Positions 26,394-34,259 of a DNA stretch of 64,000 bases are shown one piece after another. This stretch comes from an uncultured Eubacteriales bacterium (lineage in GTDB: Bacteria; Bacillota; Clostridia; Peptostreptococcales; Anaerovoracaceae): assembly GCA_902763505.1 (NCBI GenBank), contig CACWSO010000001.1, forward strand, positions 1-64,000, written 5' to 3'. The notes under the pieces were generated by a model. That model was not told the origin of the DNA. It saw only the letters and a program-made list of their open reading frames with translations, and searched no databases. Positions within the stretch are counted from its first letter, which is position 1. Each line of letters starts with the position of its first letter. A program made the position numbers and the translations under genes.

Positions 26394-28340
26394 TTGATCA
26401 ACAAAGCGTTACTGAAGAATCTATCCAAACAGTATCCGGATATCAAAGCAGCAACGGAGGAAATCGTAAACCTCAGTGCGATTCTCAGCCTGCCGAAGGG
26501 CACAGAGTTCTTTCTAAGCGACCTTCACGGGGAGCATGATGGTTTTGTACATATGCTTAAGAGCGCATCCGGTGTTATCAGAGACAAGATTGATGACATC
26601 CTCGGTCCATCCCTCTCCATTGAGGAGAGAGACGCACTTGCAGCCCTTATTTACAATGCAAGGGCAGAGATTGAGCGTAGGAAAAAGAGCGAGGAGGATT
26701 TCGACAAATGGTGCAAGATTGTGATTGGTCAGCTCACACAGGTTCTTAAGTCTGTTACCAACAAGTACACGCAGTCGAAGGTACGTAAAAGACTCCCGAA
26801 ACAGTATGCATATATCATCGACGAACTTCTCCATGCTGACTCCAAATACAACATGGGCGATTACTACGTGAAAATCGTAGAGACCATCGTTGAATGCAGA
26901 GAAGCAGAAGACTTCATCATTGAGATGACAGAGTGCATCAGCAATCTGGCTGTTGACAGACTTCACATCATAGGCGATATTTGGGACAGAGGCGCCGCAC
27001 CGGACAAGATCATGGACTATCTGATGGATTTCCACGATGTGGATTTCCAGTGGGGTAACCACGACATCCTCTGGATGGGTGCAGCCACAGGAAGCTGGGC
27101 TTGCATTACAAATGTGCTTAGAATCAACACGAAGTACAACAACTTCGATATGCTGGAAGTCGGCTATGGAATCAATCTGAGACCACTGGCGACCATGGCG
27201 GCAGAAGTCTATGCAGATGACCCGTGCAAAGCATTCTGGCCGAAGACAATAGAACGCAATAAGTATGACCCTGTCGACGATGCACTCGCCGCGAAGATGA
27301 ACAAGGCGATTTCCATTTGCCAGTTCAAGATAGAAGGGCAGAGGATCATGGCGCACCCGGAATATCATCTTGAGCACAGACTGCTGCTTGATAAGATCGA
27401 TTATGAGAAAGGAACCATAAAACTGCCGATCGGCGAATATGAGCTGAATGATACGAACTTCCCAACCATCGATCCGGCAGATCCATATAAGCTGACACCA
27501 GAGGAGGAAGCTATGCTGGATGCTTTGGAGCCGGGCTTCACGAAGAATGACAAGCTGCAAAAGCATATCAAATTTCTCTTCACTCACGGCGCGCTGTATA
27601 CGATCGTAAACGGCAATTTGCTGTATCATGGCAGCATCCCTATGAATGAGGACGGCAGCTTCAAGGAATGCGAAATCAACGGACATGTCCTGAGCGGCAA
27701 AGCCTATATGGACTACCTTGACGAACATGTGCGCCAGGCGTACTTCCATCCGAAGGATTATGAGATGCCGGGATGGAACGGCGATATCATGTGGTATCTG
27801 TGGCTGTCCGCCAACAGTCCGCTTTTCGGCAAGGATCAGATGACGACTCTGGAGAGATGTCTGATCGATGACAAGAAGACGCACAAAGAGCATACAGTCC
27901 CTTACTACAAGCTGATTGAGCGTCAGGATATCTGTGAAAAAATACTGAAGGAGTTCGGTCTGGATCCTGATACATCCATCATCCTGAACGGCCATGTGCC
28001 AGTTAAGATCAAAGATGGAGAGAGTCCGATCAAGGGCGGCGGCAGATTGTTCATCATCGATGGAGGTATGTCGAAGGCTTACCAGAAGACAACCGGAATT
28101 GCCGGCTACACCTTCTTCATCAATTCAAGATATATGGCACTGGCGCAGCACAAACCATACAGCCCGCTGCAGGAAGACGGAACACAGGTTTTCCATGCAC
28201 CGGTGATAGAAATCGTAAGGAATATGGATAAGAGAATGCTTGTTGTCGACACAGATTTGGGCAGTGAACTTTTGAGGGAAAGAGAGGAGCTCAGAGCGCT
28301 GGTCGAGGCGTACAGAGACGGTACTCTTAAAGAGAGATAA
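26394..28340 (+). CDS. fbp: Fructose-1,6-bisphosphatase, class III
   Basis: Gluconeogenic hydrolysis of fructose 1,6-bisphosphate. The start is TTG at 26394 with GAGGAGGG 7 bases upstream; the frame stays open further upstream but lacks a start with a ribosome site. The 648 residues match the Bacillus-type class III enzyme. Metallophosphatase motifs are FFLSDLHGEHDGF (about residues 41-53), GDIWDRGA (about 190), WGNHDILW (about 217) and LNGHVPVK (about 532). Its first ribosome contact overlaps the end of a terminator. Confidence 0.95.
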   Translation: MINKALLKNLSKQYPDIKAATEEIVNLSAILSLPKGTEFFLSDLHGEHDGFVHMLKSASGVIRDKIDDILGPSLSIEERDALAALIYNARAEIERRKKSEEDFDKWCKIVIGQLTQVLKSVTNKYTQSKVRKRLPKQYAYIIDELLHADSKYNMGDYYVKIVETIVECREAEDFIIEMTECISNLAVDRLHIIGDIWDRGAAPDKIMDYLMDFHDVDFQWGNHDILWMGAATGSWACITNVLRINTKYNNFDMLEVGYGINLRPLATMAAEVYADDPCKAFWPKTIERNKYDPVDDALAAKMNKAISICQFKIEGQRIMAHPEYHLEHRLLLDKIDYEKGTIKLPIGEYELNDTNFPTIDPADPYKLTPEEEAMLDALEPGFTKNDKLQKHIKFLFTHGALYTIVNGNLLYHGSIPMNEDGSFKECEINGHVLSGKAYMDYLDEHVRQAYFHPKDYEMPGWNGDIMWYLWLSANSPLFGKDQMTTLERCLIDDKKTHKEHTVPYYKLIERQDICEKILKEFGLDPDTSIILNGHVPVKIKDGESPIKGGGRLFIIDGGMSKAYQKTTGIAGYTFFINSRYMALAQHKPYSPLQEDGTQVFHAPVIEIVRNMDKRMLVVDTDLGSELLREREELRALVEAYRDGTLKER

Positions 28341-28398
28341 AGTTATCAAGATAGTTTCTGTTCGTTCATTAAAATAATATGCAATTCTGCAATAATAA

Positions 28399-28437
28399 AC
28401 ATAAATCCCCCTTGTCAGATGGGGGGATTTATGTTTT
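28399..28437 (+). terminator. Rho-independent terminator after fbp
   Basis: CATAAATCCCCC (28400-28411) pairs with GGGGGATTTATG (28422-28433), a 12-bp stem followed by TTTT. Confidence 0.88.
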
Positions 28438-28445
28438 AATTACTA

Positions 28446-28482
28446 TGGTATGATTTGTTATAAAAATAACAAATATGATAAT
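28446..28482 (+). promoter_or_regulatory. Promoter region of the acyl-CoA dehydrogenase-etfBA operon
   Basis: Two overlapping options exist. One is an extended -10 TGGTATGAT at 28446-28454. The other is TTGTTA (28455-28460), a 16-base spacer and GATAAT (28477-28482). In either case the Rex-like palindrome at 28454-28473 lies on the promoter. Confidence 0.55.
28454..28473. promoter_or_regulatory. Rex-type redox operator
   Basis: TTTGTTAT-AAAA-ATAACAAA is a perfect 8-bp inverted repeat with a 4-base centre. It matches the clostridial Rex consensus TTGTTAAnnnnTTAACAA at all but one symmetric position per half. Rex is the NADH/NAD-sensing repressor of fermentation genes, and the site overlaps the promoter of a butyryl-CoA dehydrogenase/Etf operon, a classic Rex target. 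The rex gene itself is not in the window. Confidence 0.78.
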
Positions 28483-28501
28483 TATTTAAGGAGGCAATAG
28501 A

Positions 28502-29644
28502 ATGAACTTTTCACTGACGAAGGAACAAGAATTCGTAAGAAAAATGGTACGCGATTTTGCCGAGACCGAAGTTGAACCTCTTGCTGCAGACATCGACGCG
28601 GAACACAGATTCCCGGAAGAAACTGTAGAAAAGATGGCTAAATACGGATTGCTCGGTGTGCCATTCCCAACTGAGTATGGCGGAGCAGGCGGAGATCACA
28701 TTTCCTACGCAATTACTGTTGAAGAACTTTCAAAGAAGTGCGCATCAACAGGCGTTATCTGTTCAGCTCACACTTCACTGTGCTGCTGGCCTATTTTCAA
28801 CTGGGGAACTGAAGAGCAGAAGAGAAAGTATCTGCCGGATCTTCTCTCAGGAAAGAAGCTGGGCGCATTCGGACTGACTGAGCCAAACGCTGGTACAGAC
28901 GCATCCGGACAGCAGACAAGAGCGGTTGACGGCGGTGACTGCTGGATCCTCGATGGAGCTAAGGTATTCATCACCAACGGCGGATATGCTGACGTATTCG
29001 TAGTAATGGCTATGACTGACAAGTCAAAGGGCAACCACGGAATCAGCTCATTCATCGTAGAGAAGGGCGACCCTGGTTTCTCAATTGGTAAGACAGAGGA
29101 TAAGATGGGTATCTGCGCATCCTCAACTACAGAGCTGATTTTCCAGGATTGCAGAATTCCTAAGGACAGACTTCTGGCAGAAGTTGGCGAAGGATTCAAG
29201 GTTGCAATGTCAACACTGGACGGCGGCCGTATCGGTATCGCTTCACAGGCACTGGGTATCGCTCAGGGCGCACTCGATGTAACTGTTGAGTACATGAAGG
29301 CTAGAAAGCAGTTCGGAAAGAGCCTGTCAAAGTTCCAGGCACTTCAGTTCGTAGTAGCTGATCTGGAAACTCAGATCCAGGCTGCAAGACTTCTGGTTTA
29401 CAGAGCTGCAGACATGAAGGACAAGCATCTGCCTTATGGACCTGCTGCTGCAATGGCTAAGCTGTTTGCTGCTGAGACTGCAATGCACGTAACCACCAAG
29501 TGCGTACAGCTCCACGGTGGATATGGCTACACTAAGGATTATCCGGTAGAGAGAATGATGAGAGACGCTAAGATTACTGAGATCTATGAAGGTACTTCAG
29601 AAGTTCAGAGAATGGTAATCGCTGCATCAGTTCTTGGTAAATAA
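28502..29644 (+). CDS. Short-chain acyl-CoA dehydrogenase (butyryl-CoA dehydrogenase type)
   Basis: FAD enzyme that, with EtfBA, reduces an enoyl-CoA such as crotonyl-CoA using NADH while reducing ferredoxin (bifurcation). The 380-residue protein has FGLTEPNAGTDASG (about residues 122-135), FITNGGYAD (about 155-163) and the C-terminal catalytic glutamate in ITEIYEGTSEVQR (about 358-370). It is followed by etfB and a ferredoxin-fused etfA. The gene order also resembles the caffeyl-CoA reductase carCDE of Acetobacterium, so the acyl substrate is not certain. Confidence 0.94.
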   Translation: MNFSLTKEQEFVRKMVRDFAETEVEPLAADIDAEHRFPEETVEKMAKYGLLGVPFPTEYGGAGGDHISYAITVEELSKKCASTGVICSAHTSLCCWPIFNWGTEEQKRKYLPDLLSGKKLGAFGLTEPNAGTDASGQQTRAVDGGDCWILDGAKVFITNGGYADVFVVMAMTDKSKGNHGISSFIVEKGDPGFSIGKTEDKMGICASSTTELIFQDCRIPKDRLLAEVGEGFKVAMSTLDGGRIGIASQALGIAQGALDVTVEYMKARKQFGKSLSKFQALQFVVADLETQIQAARLLVYRAADMKDKHLPYGPAAAMAKLFAAETAMHVTTKCVQLHGGYGYTKDYPVERMMRDAKITEIYEGTSEVQRMVIAASVLGK

Positions 29645-29664
29645 GCAAATAGGAGGAATTACAA

Positions 29665-30471
29665 ATGGCATTTAATATTATTGTATGTGCAAAGCAGGTT
29701 CCTGATACTAACGTTATCAAGATCAACCCTAAGACTGGTACACTGATCAGAGACGGCGTTCCAAGTATCCTGAACAACGACGATGCCAATGCTCTCGAAG
29801 AAGCATTGAAGATAAAAGACAAGTTTGATGACGTACATATCACAGTCATCTCAATGGGACCTCCTCAGGCTAACGATCTTCTGTTCGAATGTATCGCTAA
29901 GGGCGCTGATGAAGGTATCCTCGTATCTGACAGAGCAGTAGGCGGATCAGATACATGGGCTACTTCCAACACTCTGGAAGCTGCAGTAAGAAGATGGGTC
30001 AAGGACAACGGCGACTACGACCTGATCTTTACTGGACGTCAGGCTATCGACGGAGATACTGCACAGGTTGGACCACAGCTGGCTGAGAAGCTGGGACTGC
30101 CTCAGGTATCATACGTTGAGGAATTCGAAATTGCTGACGACAGAAAGTCAGTAACAGTTAAGAGACAGCTGGAAGACGGATATGAACTGATCGAAGTTCC
30201 TCTCCCTTGCCTGCTGACTACAATCAAAGAGCTGAACACTCCGAGATATATGACGATTGCCGGTATCTATGGCGAGAAAGAAATGAAAGTTTGGAACGCT
30301 AAGGATATCGAAGTTGACCTGACTAAGGTAGGTCTTGAAGCGTCACCTACAAACGTATTCAGATCATTCACACCTGCTCCAAAAGAACCGGGCGTTAAAA
30401 TTGAAGGCGACACCGAAAATGAACAGGCTAAGAACTTACTGATCAAGCTTAAGGGTAAGCACATAATCTAA
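29665..30471 (+). CDS. etfB: Electron transfer flavoprotein beta subunit
   Basis: A 268-residue EtfB. It begins NIIVCAKQVPDTNVIKI and contains the nucleotide-site region FTGRQAIDGDTAQVGPQLAE (about residues 122-141) and the C-terminal IKELNTPRYM motif. In bifurcating Etfs this subunit binds the FAD that splits electrons from NADH. It lies between the dehydrogenase and etfA with short gaps, so the three form one operon. Confidence 0.96.
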   Translation: MAFNIIVCAKQVPDTNVIKINPKTGTLIRDGVPSILNNDDANALEEALKIKDKFDDVHITVISMGPPQANDLLFECIAKGADEGILVSDRAVGGSDTWATSNTLEAAVRRWVKDNGDYDLIFTGRQAIDGDTAQVGPQLAEKLGLPQVSYVEEFEIADDRKSVTVKRQLEDGYELIEVPLPCLLTTIKELNTPRYMTIAGIYGEKEMKVWNAKDIEVDLTKVGLEASPTNVFRSFTPAPKEPGVKIEGDTENEQAKNLLIKLKGKHII

Positions 30472-30489
30472 GAGGAGGAGGAAATTTAA

Positions 30490-31797
30490 ATGGCTATTAA
30501 CATTATAAAAGAAAAATGTATTGGATGCGGACAGTGCTTCAAGAGCTGCCCTAAGGATGCATTTTATTTCGAACCATACGATGGCAACAAGCTCGGAAAA
30601 GTTGCTGCTATCGGACCTAGCTGCGATTTCTGTAATCAGTGTCTGACTTCATGTAGGTTCGGTGCTATCGAAGAAAAGAAGATTGAAGTACAGGCTGACC
30701 TGGGCGATTACAAGCACGTTTGGGTATATGCTGAGCAGAGAGACGGCAAACTCATGAACGTAGCGCTCGAGCTGATCGGCGAAGGCCACAGACTGGCTAA
30801 GGAAATCAGCGATGATACAGAAGTATGCGCAGTTCTGATTGGATCAGAAGAAGACATCGCTCCTCTGGCTGCAGAGTGCTTCAAGTATGGTGCAGAGAAG
30901 GTTTACAAGATTGCAAGCCCTGTTCTGCAGCACTACACAACTGATGGATACACTTATGCACTGAAGGAAGCTATCGATGAGTACAAGCCTGAGATCGTTC
31001 TCTACGGCGCAACTCACATCGGTCGTGACTTCGCTCCAAGAATCGCTGCAAGATGCAACACTGGTCTGACTGCAGACTGCACAAGACTGGACGTTAAGGT
31101 ATCAAGCTACATCGAGTATGCTAAGAAGAACACAACTCTGGATACTTCCACACTGGATCCTAACGACCCATCAACTGGAATCAAGCAGACTCGTCCTGCA
31201 TTCGGTGGTAACCTGATGGCTACTATCATCTGCCCGAGAACCAGACCTCAGATGTCAACAGTTCGTCCTGGCGTAATGCAGAAGAGAGAGCCGGTTGAAG
31301 GCGCAACTGGTGAGATCATCGAAGTTAAGACTACTGTTTCAGAAGACGACATCAACATCAAGATCAAGGACGTTGTTAAGTCCGCTAAGGAAATGGTATC
31401 CCTGACTGACGCTGACATCATCTGCTCAGGCGGAAGAGGACTCGGCGATCCATCAGGATTCGAGCTCATCAAGAAGTTCGCTGACAAGGTTGGCGGAGTT
31501 GTAGGTTCATCCCGTGCAGCAGTAGATGCTGGCTGGATCGATCACTCACACCAGGTTGGACAGACTGGTACAACAGTTAAGCCTAAGATCTACTTCGCAT
31601 GTGGTATCTCCGGCGCTATCCAGCACCTGGCAGGAATGCAGACTTCAGAGTGCATCGTTGCAATCAACAAGGATTCAGATGCTCCTATCTTCGACGTTGC
31701 TGACTACGGTATCGTAGGCGACCTGTACAAGGTAGTTCCTGAAATCATTGCTGAGTGGGACAATGCAGAAGCTCTGTATGATGCTTCAACAAAATAA
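30490..31797 (+). CDS. etfA: Electron transfer flavoprotein alpha subunit with N-terminal ferredoxin domain
   Basis: A 435-residue EtfA. Residues 1-60 form a two-cluster ferredoxin: [12 protein letters not shown] and [11 protein letters not shown]. The FAD-binding C-terminal domain follows, with [11 protein letters not shown] (about 316-326), SRAAVDAGW and [20 protein letters not shown] (about 355-374). The extra clusters, also found in CarE of Acetobacterium, can pass electrons between the bifurcating flavin and soluble ferredoxin. AGGAGGAGG precedes the ATG. Confidence 0.96.
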   Translation: MAINIIKEKCIGCGQCFKSCPKDAFYFEPYDGNKLGKVAAIGPSCDFCNQCLTSCRFGAIEEKKIEVQADLGDYKHVWVYAEQRDGKLMNVALELIGEGHRLAKEISDDTEVCAVLIGSEEDIAPLAAECFKYGAEKVYKIASPVLQHYTTDGYTYALKEAIDEYKPEIVLYGATHIGRDFAPRIAARCNTGLTADCTRLDVKVSSYIEYAKKNTTLDTSTLDPNDPSTGIKQTRPAFGGNLMATIICPRTRPQMSTVRPGVMQKREPVEGATGEIIEVKTTVSEDDINIKIKDVVKSAKEMVSLTDADIICSGGRGLGDPSGFELIKKFADKVGGVVGSSRAAVDAGWIDHSHQVGQTGTTVKPKIYFACGISGAIQHLAGMQTSECIVAINKDSDAPIFDVADYGIVGDLYKVVPEIIAEWDNAEALYDASTK

Positions 31798-31847
31798 ACG
31801 ATCAACAAAAGTAAACCATATAATCAGTTGAAAGTTCAATAACAATA

Positions 31848-31884
31848 CAAAGGATGCTGCAATTAGCAGCATCCTTTATTTTAT
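31848..31884 (+). terminator. Rho-independent terminator of the etf operon
   Basis: AAAGGATGCTGC (31849-31860) and GCAGCATCCTTT (31866-31877) form a perfect 12-bp stem followed by ATTTTAT. Confidence 0.92.
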
Positions 31885-31890
31885 GTATTT

Positions 31891-32085
31891 GATTGCCGGA
31901 GAGTGTCGCGGCTTAAGTCCTCGTCGCGGACAACTGCAACGACTCGTTCACATGAAACAGAACGCCAGGCAAACTCGCAGCTGAAGCTGCTCAAACATGC
32001 CTGACGTTTCGCTGTTTCATATATTCACTTCGTCCGCAGTTGCAGCCGCTCCTGCGGAAACAGCTGCGACACTCTCCGGCAAATC
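31891..32085 (+). ncRNA. Structured element A (candidate non-coding RNA)
   Basis: A 195-base rod-shaped fold. Closing helix: GCCGGAGAGTGTCGC (31895-31909) with its exact complement (32066-32080). Further helices: CAACTGC/GCAGTTG (31931-31937 with 32036-32042), ATGAAACAG/CTGTTTCAT (31952-31960 with 32012-32020), CAGGCA/TGCCTG (31966-31971 with 31998-32003) and the tip GCAGC/GCTGC (31977-31981 with 31986-31990). Internal loops carry GTCCTCGTCGCGGACAA (31917-31933) and GCTCCTGCGGA (32048-32058), both repeated in element B. I cannot assign a known RNA class. A structured DNA repeat is the alternative. Confidence 0.6.
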
Positions 32086-32146
32086 CAACAATAAAACAAA
32101 GGAATGCTGGAATTGAGTTTTTCGTGTGATTTGAGCGTGCAGGGGA

Positions 32147-32327
32147 GTGCCTAAGGCGATATCCGCAGGAGCAGGAACAATCATATGTGAAATGAACTTA
32201 GAAAACAAAAATCCCTGACACTGTTTGAGCGGTGTAACCGCGAGTTTGTCAGGGATTTTATGTTTTCTGTGAATGGAACATTTATGATTGTCTGCGACGA
32301 GGACGTAGCCGTGGTACTGTACGGCAC
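32147..32327 (-). ncRNA. Structured element B (candidate non-coding RNA, homologue of A)
   Basis: Read on the minus strand it repeats the plan of element A. It has GTCCTCGTCGCAGACAA (32288-32304, 16/17 identical), the tip CAAACTCGC-hairpin-GCTCAAACA (32222-32248) and GCTCCTGCGGA (32162-32172, identical). The stems between them differ in sequence but still pair: 32177-32185 with 32283-32291, 32200-32207 with 32261-32268, 32208-32220 with 32247-32259, and the tip 32229-32233 with 32237-32241. The closing helix is weaker than in A. It lies directly downstream of the alanine dehydrogenase gene on the same strand. Confidence 0.55.
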
Positions 32328-32357
32328 GTTCAAACATAAATGTAAAAGGCAGAATTC

Positions 32358-33530
32358 TTATTTGCTGAATTCCGGATAGAAGTTGTCGGATCTGGTGAGC
32401 GTTGGTTTTGGTGCCGGATCCAGCTTCTGATCTTCAATGCCAAGGATCTTCTCAGCAGGTACCCATGGACGGTTCTGAATGCCGCTTGTCTCTTCATGGG
32501 TGAGGTAACCGCGGTATGCCGTCAGACTTCTTCTCAGGAAGCCGTCTCTCACACATGCTTCGGCCACACCGTTCTTGATGATGTTTCTGAAGTGTGGGAG
32601 CACAGATGCTGCATAGGAAACGGATGTTGATCCTGCAATTGCACCAGGGATATTGCTGACGCAGTAGTGGACAACGCCTTCCTCGATGTAGGTTGGATTC
32701 TCATGGGTCGTTTCATGGAATGTTTCAATGCATCCATAGTCGTTACTGATGTCTACAATAACGGAACCGCGTTTCATGGAAGCGACCATCGCACGATCGA
32801 TCATGTACTCTGTCGCATTCTTTGGCCAGCGTACACAGTTGATAACCAGATCTGTGGACGGCAGGATGTTCTGCAGATTGACGTGGTTTGAGATGATGGT
32901 TGATATTTTGCCGTTGTATTTGCTGCTGATATCGCGGAGAACGCCTACATTTACGTCAGCGACAGTTACCTGACATCCTATGTTGACAAGAACTTCGATG
33001 GCAGCTTTGCCGACGATGCCGCATCCGCAGACGACTGCTCTCACACCGGGTGCACCGGCAAGCCCGGAAGCGAATTTTCCGCTTCCGCCGTTGGTGCTCA
33101 TCATTGACCACAGACCCATGAATGCGCCTGCTTTACCGGCAGCTTCACAATTCGGAGAACCGAATCTATGGGAATCTTCAGCGGTGAAAGCGATGACCTT
33201 TTTCTCTAACAGGGCATCAACTTCTTCTTTGTGAGCAGCAGGGTGGATGCAGGTGTAAATAATCTGACCTTCTCTCAGGTAATCGTATTCACTTGCCTCG
33301 ATTTCCTTTACCTTGGCAATAAAGTCGCATTCCTTCCAGATGGTTTCATTATCTGCCACGACGGTTGCTCCTGCTTTTGCGTACTCGTCATCATCGAAGC
33401 CTGCCTTGAATCCTGCGCCGCTGCAAACGAATACTTCGTTGCCGTCTGCCACGAGGATGCCGACTTCCGTAGGTGTCGCAATGACACGGAATTCACCGTT
33501 TTTGATGTCTTTCAGTATTCCGAATTTCAT
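32358..33530 (-). CDS. ald: Alanine dehydrogenase / PNT family enzyme
   Basis: NAD-dependent enzyme of the alanine dehydrogenase and pyridine nucleotide transhydrogenase family, probably interconverting alanine with pyruvate and ammonia. The 390-residue protein has the substrate-side FIAKVKEIEASEY (about residues 69-81), IHPAAHK (about 95-101), the Rossmann motif VVCGCGIVGKAAIEV (about 165-179) and a late VSNIPGAIAGSTSVSYA (about 291-307). It diverges from textbook Ald in several motifs, so another amino-acid dehydrogenase of the family is possible. GGAGGAG precedes the ATG, and TATAAT on the minus strand lies about 7 bases upstream of that site. Confidence 0.8.
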   Translation of the reverse strand: MKFGILKDIKNGEFRVIATPTEVGILVADGNEVFVCSGAGFKAGFDDDEYAKAGATVVADNETIWKECDFIAKVKEIEASEYDYLREGQIIYTCIHPAAHKEEVDALLEKKVIAFTAEDSHRFGSPNCEAAGKAGAFMGLWSMMSTNGGSGKFASGLAGAPGVRAVVCGCGIVGKAAIEVLVNIGCQVTVADVNVGVLRDISSKYNGKISTIISNHVNLQNILPSTDLVINCVRWPKNATEYMIDRAMVASMKRGSVIVDISNDYGCIETFHETTHENPTYIEEGVVHYCVSNIPGAIAGSTSVSYAASVLPHFRNIIKNGVAEACVRDGFLRRSLTAYRGYLTHEETSGIQNRPWVPAEKILGIEDQKLDPAPKPTLTRSDNFYPEFSK

Positions 33531-33554
33531 AATACTCCTCCATTATATCTATTT

Positions 33555-33580
33555 TACTGACAGTTGAAATGTTGTCAGTA
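33555..33580. repeat. Inverted repeat between maf and ald
   Basis: TACTGACA (33555-33562) and TGTCAGTA (33573-33580) form a perfect 8-bp inverted repeat with a 10-base centre. It covers the maf stop codon and lies just upstream of the ald promoter, so it could be a hairpin or an operator. No T tract follows on the minus strand. Confidence 0.5.
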
Positions 33581-34255
33581 TATGTACTTCTTGAGGTGGG
33601 TGAGTGGGAGACCGACGACATTGTCGTAATCGCCCTCAATGTGATCTATATACTTACTGAATGATTCCTGAATCGCGTATCCGCCTGCTTTATCATATGG
33701 TTCATCCGTTTTAACGTACGCTTTGAGTTCTTCGTTGGAATAGGATTTGAAGAAGACCTCCGAATCCTCATAAAAGCAGCTGGTGTGTCTTACACCATCC
33801 GTAAGCTCATACTGTCCTGCGTTTTCAAGCTTCATCTGTCCATAATAAGAGATGCGGCAAACGCAGCAACCGGTTACCACGTGATGTGATGTACCTCTGA
33901 GACGGCTCAGAATGGCGTATGCGTCGCTTTCATCCGTAGGCTTGCCAATGATGCTGCCATCCTGCACAACAACGGTGTCTGCTGCGATGATGATGATATC
34001 TTCACCGGCAGGAGGCCAGTCACGATTGACGGAAAAACGCACTGGATCACGGACTGTCACACCGTCTTCTGAAACAGGAATGATTTCGTCAGCAACTGCA
34101 AAAGCCTTCGCCATAGCCAGATACATTGTCGCAGTTTCCGGCTTCATGTCGAAGGGCAGTTTTTCTATGATTGATGCCGGCTTGACCACGGGGTCATAGC
34201 CGGCATTATGTAACATTTCTATGCGCCTCGGTGAGGCAGATGCTAATATAATCAT
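33575..34255 (-). CDS. maf: Maf-type nucleoside triphosphate pyrophosphatase
   Basis: Hydrolyses non-canonical or excess pyrimidine nucleotides; the family is also linked to septum control. The start is taken at MIILASASPRRIEML (34255), 4 bases after the penicillin-binding protein stop, as in other Maf proteins. The 226 residues include IIAADTVVV (about 85-93) and DKAGGYAIQ (about 184-192). An extra segment of about 30 residues (about 55-83) between SIIEKLPF and the catalytic AADT is unusual for a protein normally near 190 residues. Confidence 0.92.
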   Translation of the reverse strand: MIILASASPRRIEMLHNAGYDPVVKPASIIEKLPFDMKPETATMYLAMAKAFAVADEIIPVSEDGVTVRDPVRFSVNRDWPPAGEDIIIIAADTVVVQDGSIIGKPTDESDAYAILSRLRGTSHHVVTGCCVCRISYYGQMKLENAGQYELTDGVRHTSCFYEDSEVFFKSYSNEELKAYVKTDEPYDKAGGYAIQESFSKYIDHIEGDYDNVVGLPLTHLKKYIY

Positions 34256-34259
34256 AAGC

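Larger units (their letters stand above)
31798..32357. other. 560-bp gene-free region with two inverted structured elements
   Basis: This is the only long stretch without a protein gene. It lies between convergent etfA (plus strand) and the alanine dehydrogenase gene (minus strand). It holds the etfA terminator, structured element A on the plus strand, about 60 bases with no clear feature (32086-32146), and the homologous element B on the minus strand. No open reading frame with a ribosome site is seen. Confidence 0.9.

Noticed and set aside
26514-27995. 493-codon open frame on the minus strand inside fbp
   Set aside because: It is fully antisense to a gene with clear catalytic motifs, has no ribosome site, and its translation is rich in Cys, His and Ile without family motifs. 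It is a shadow of codon bias.
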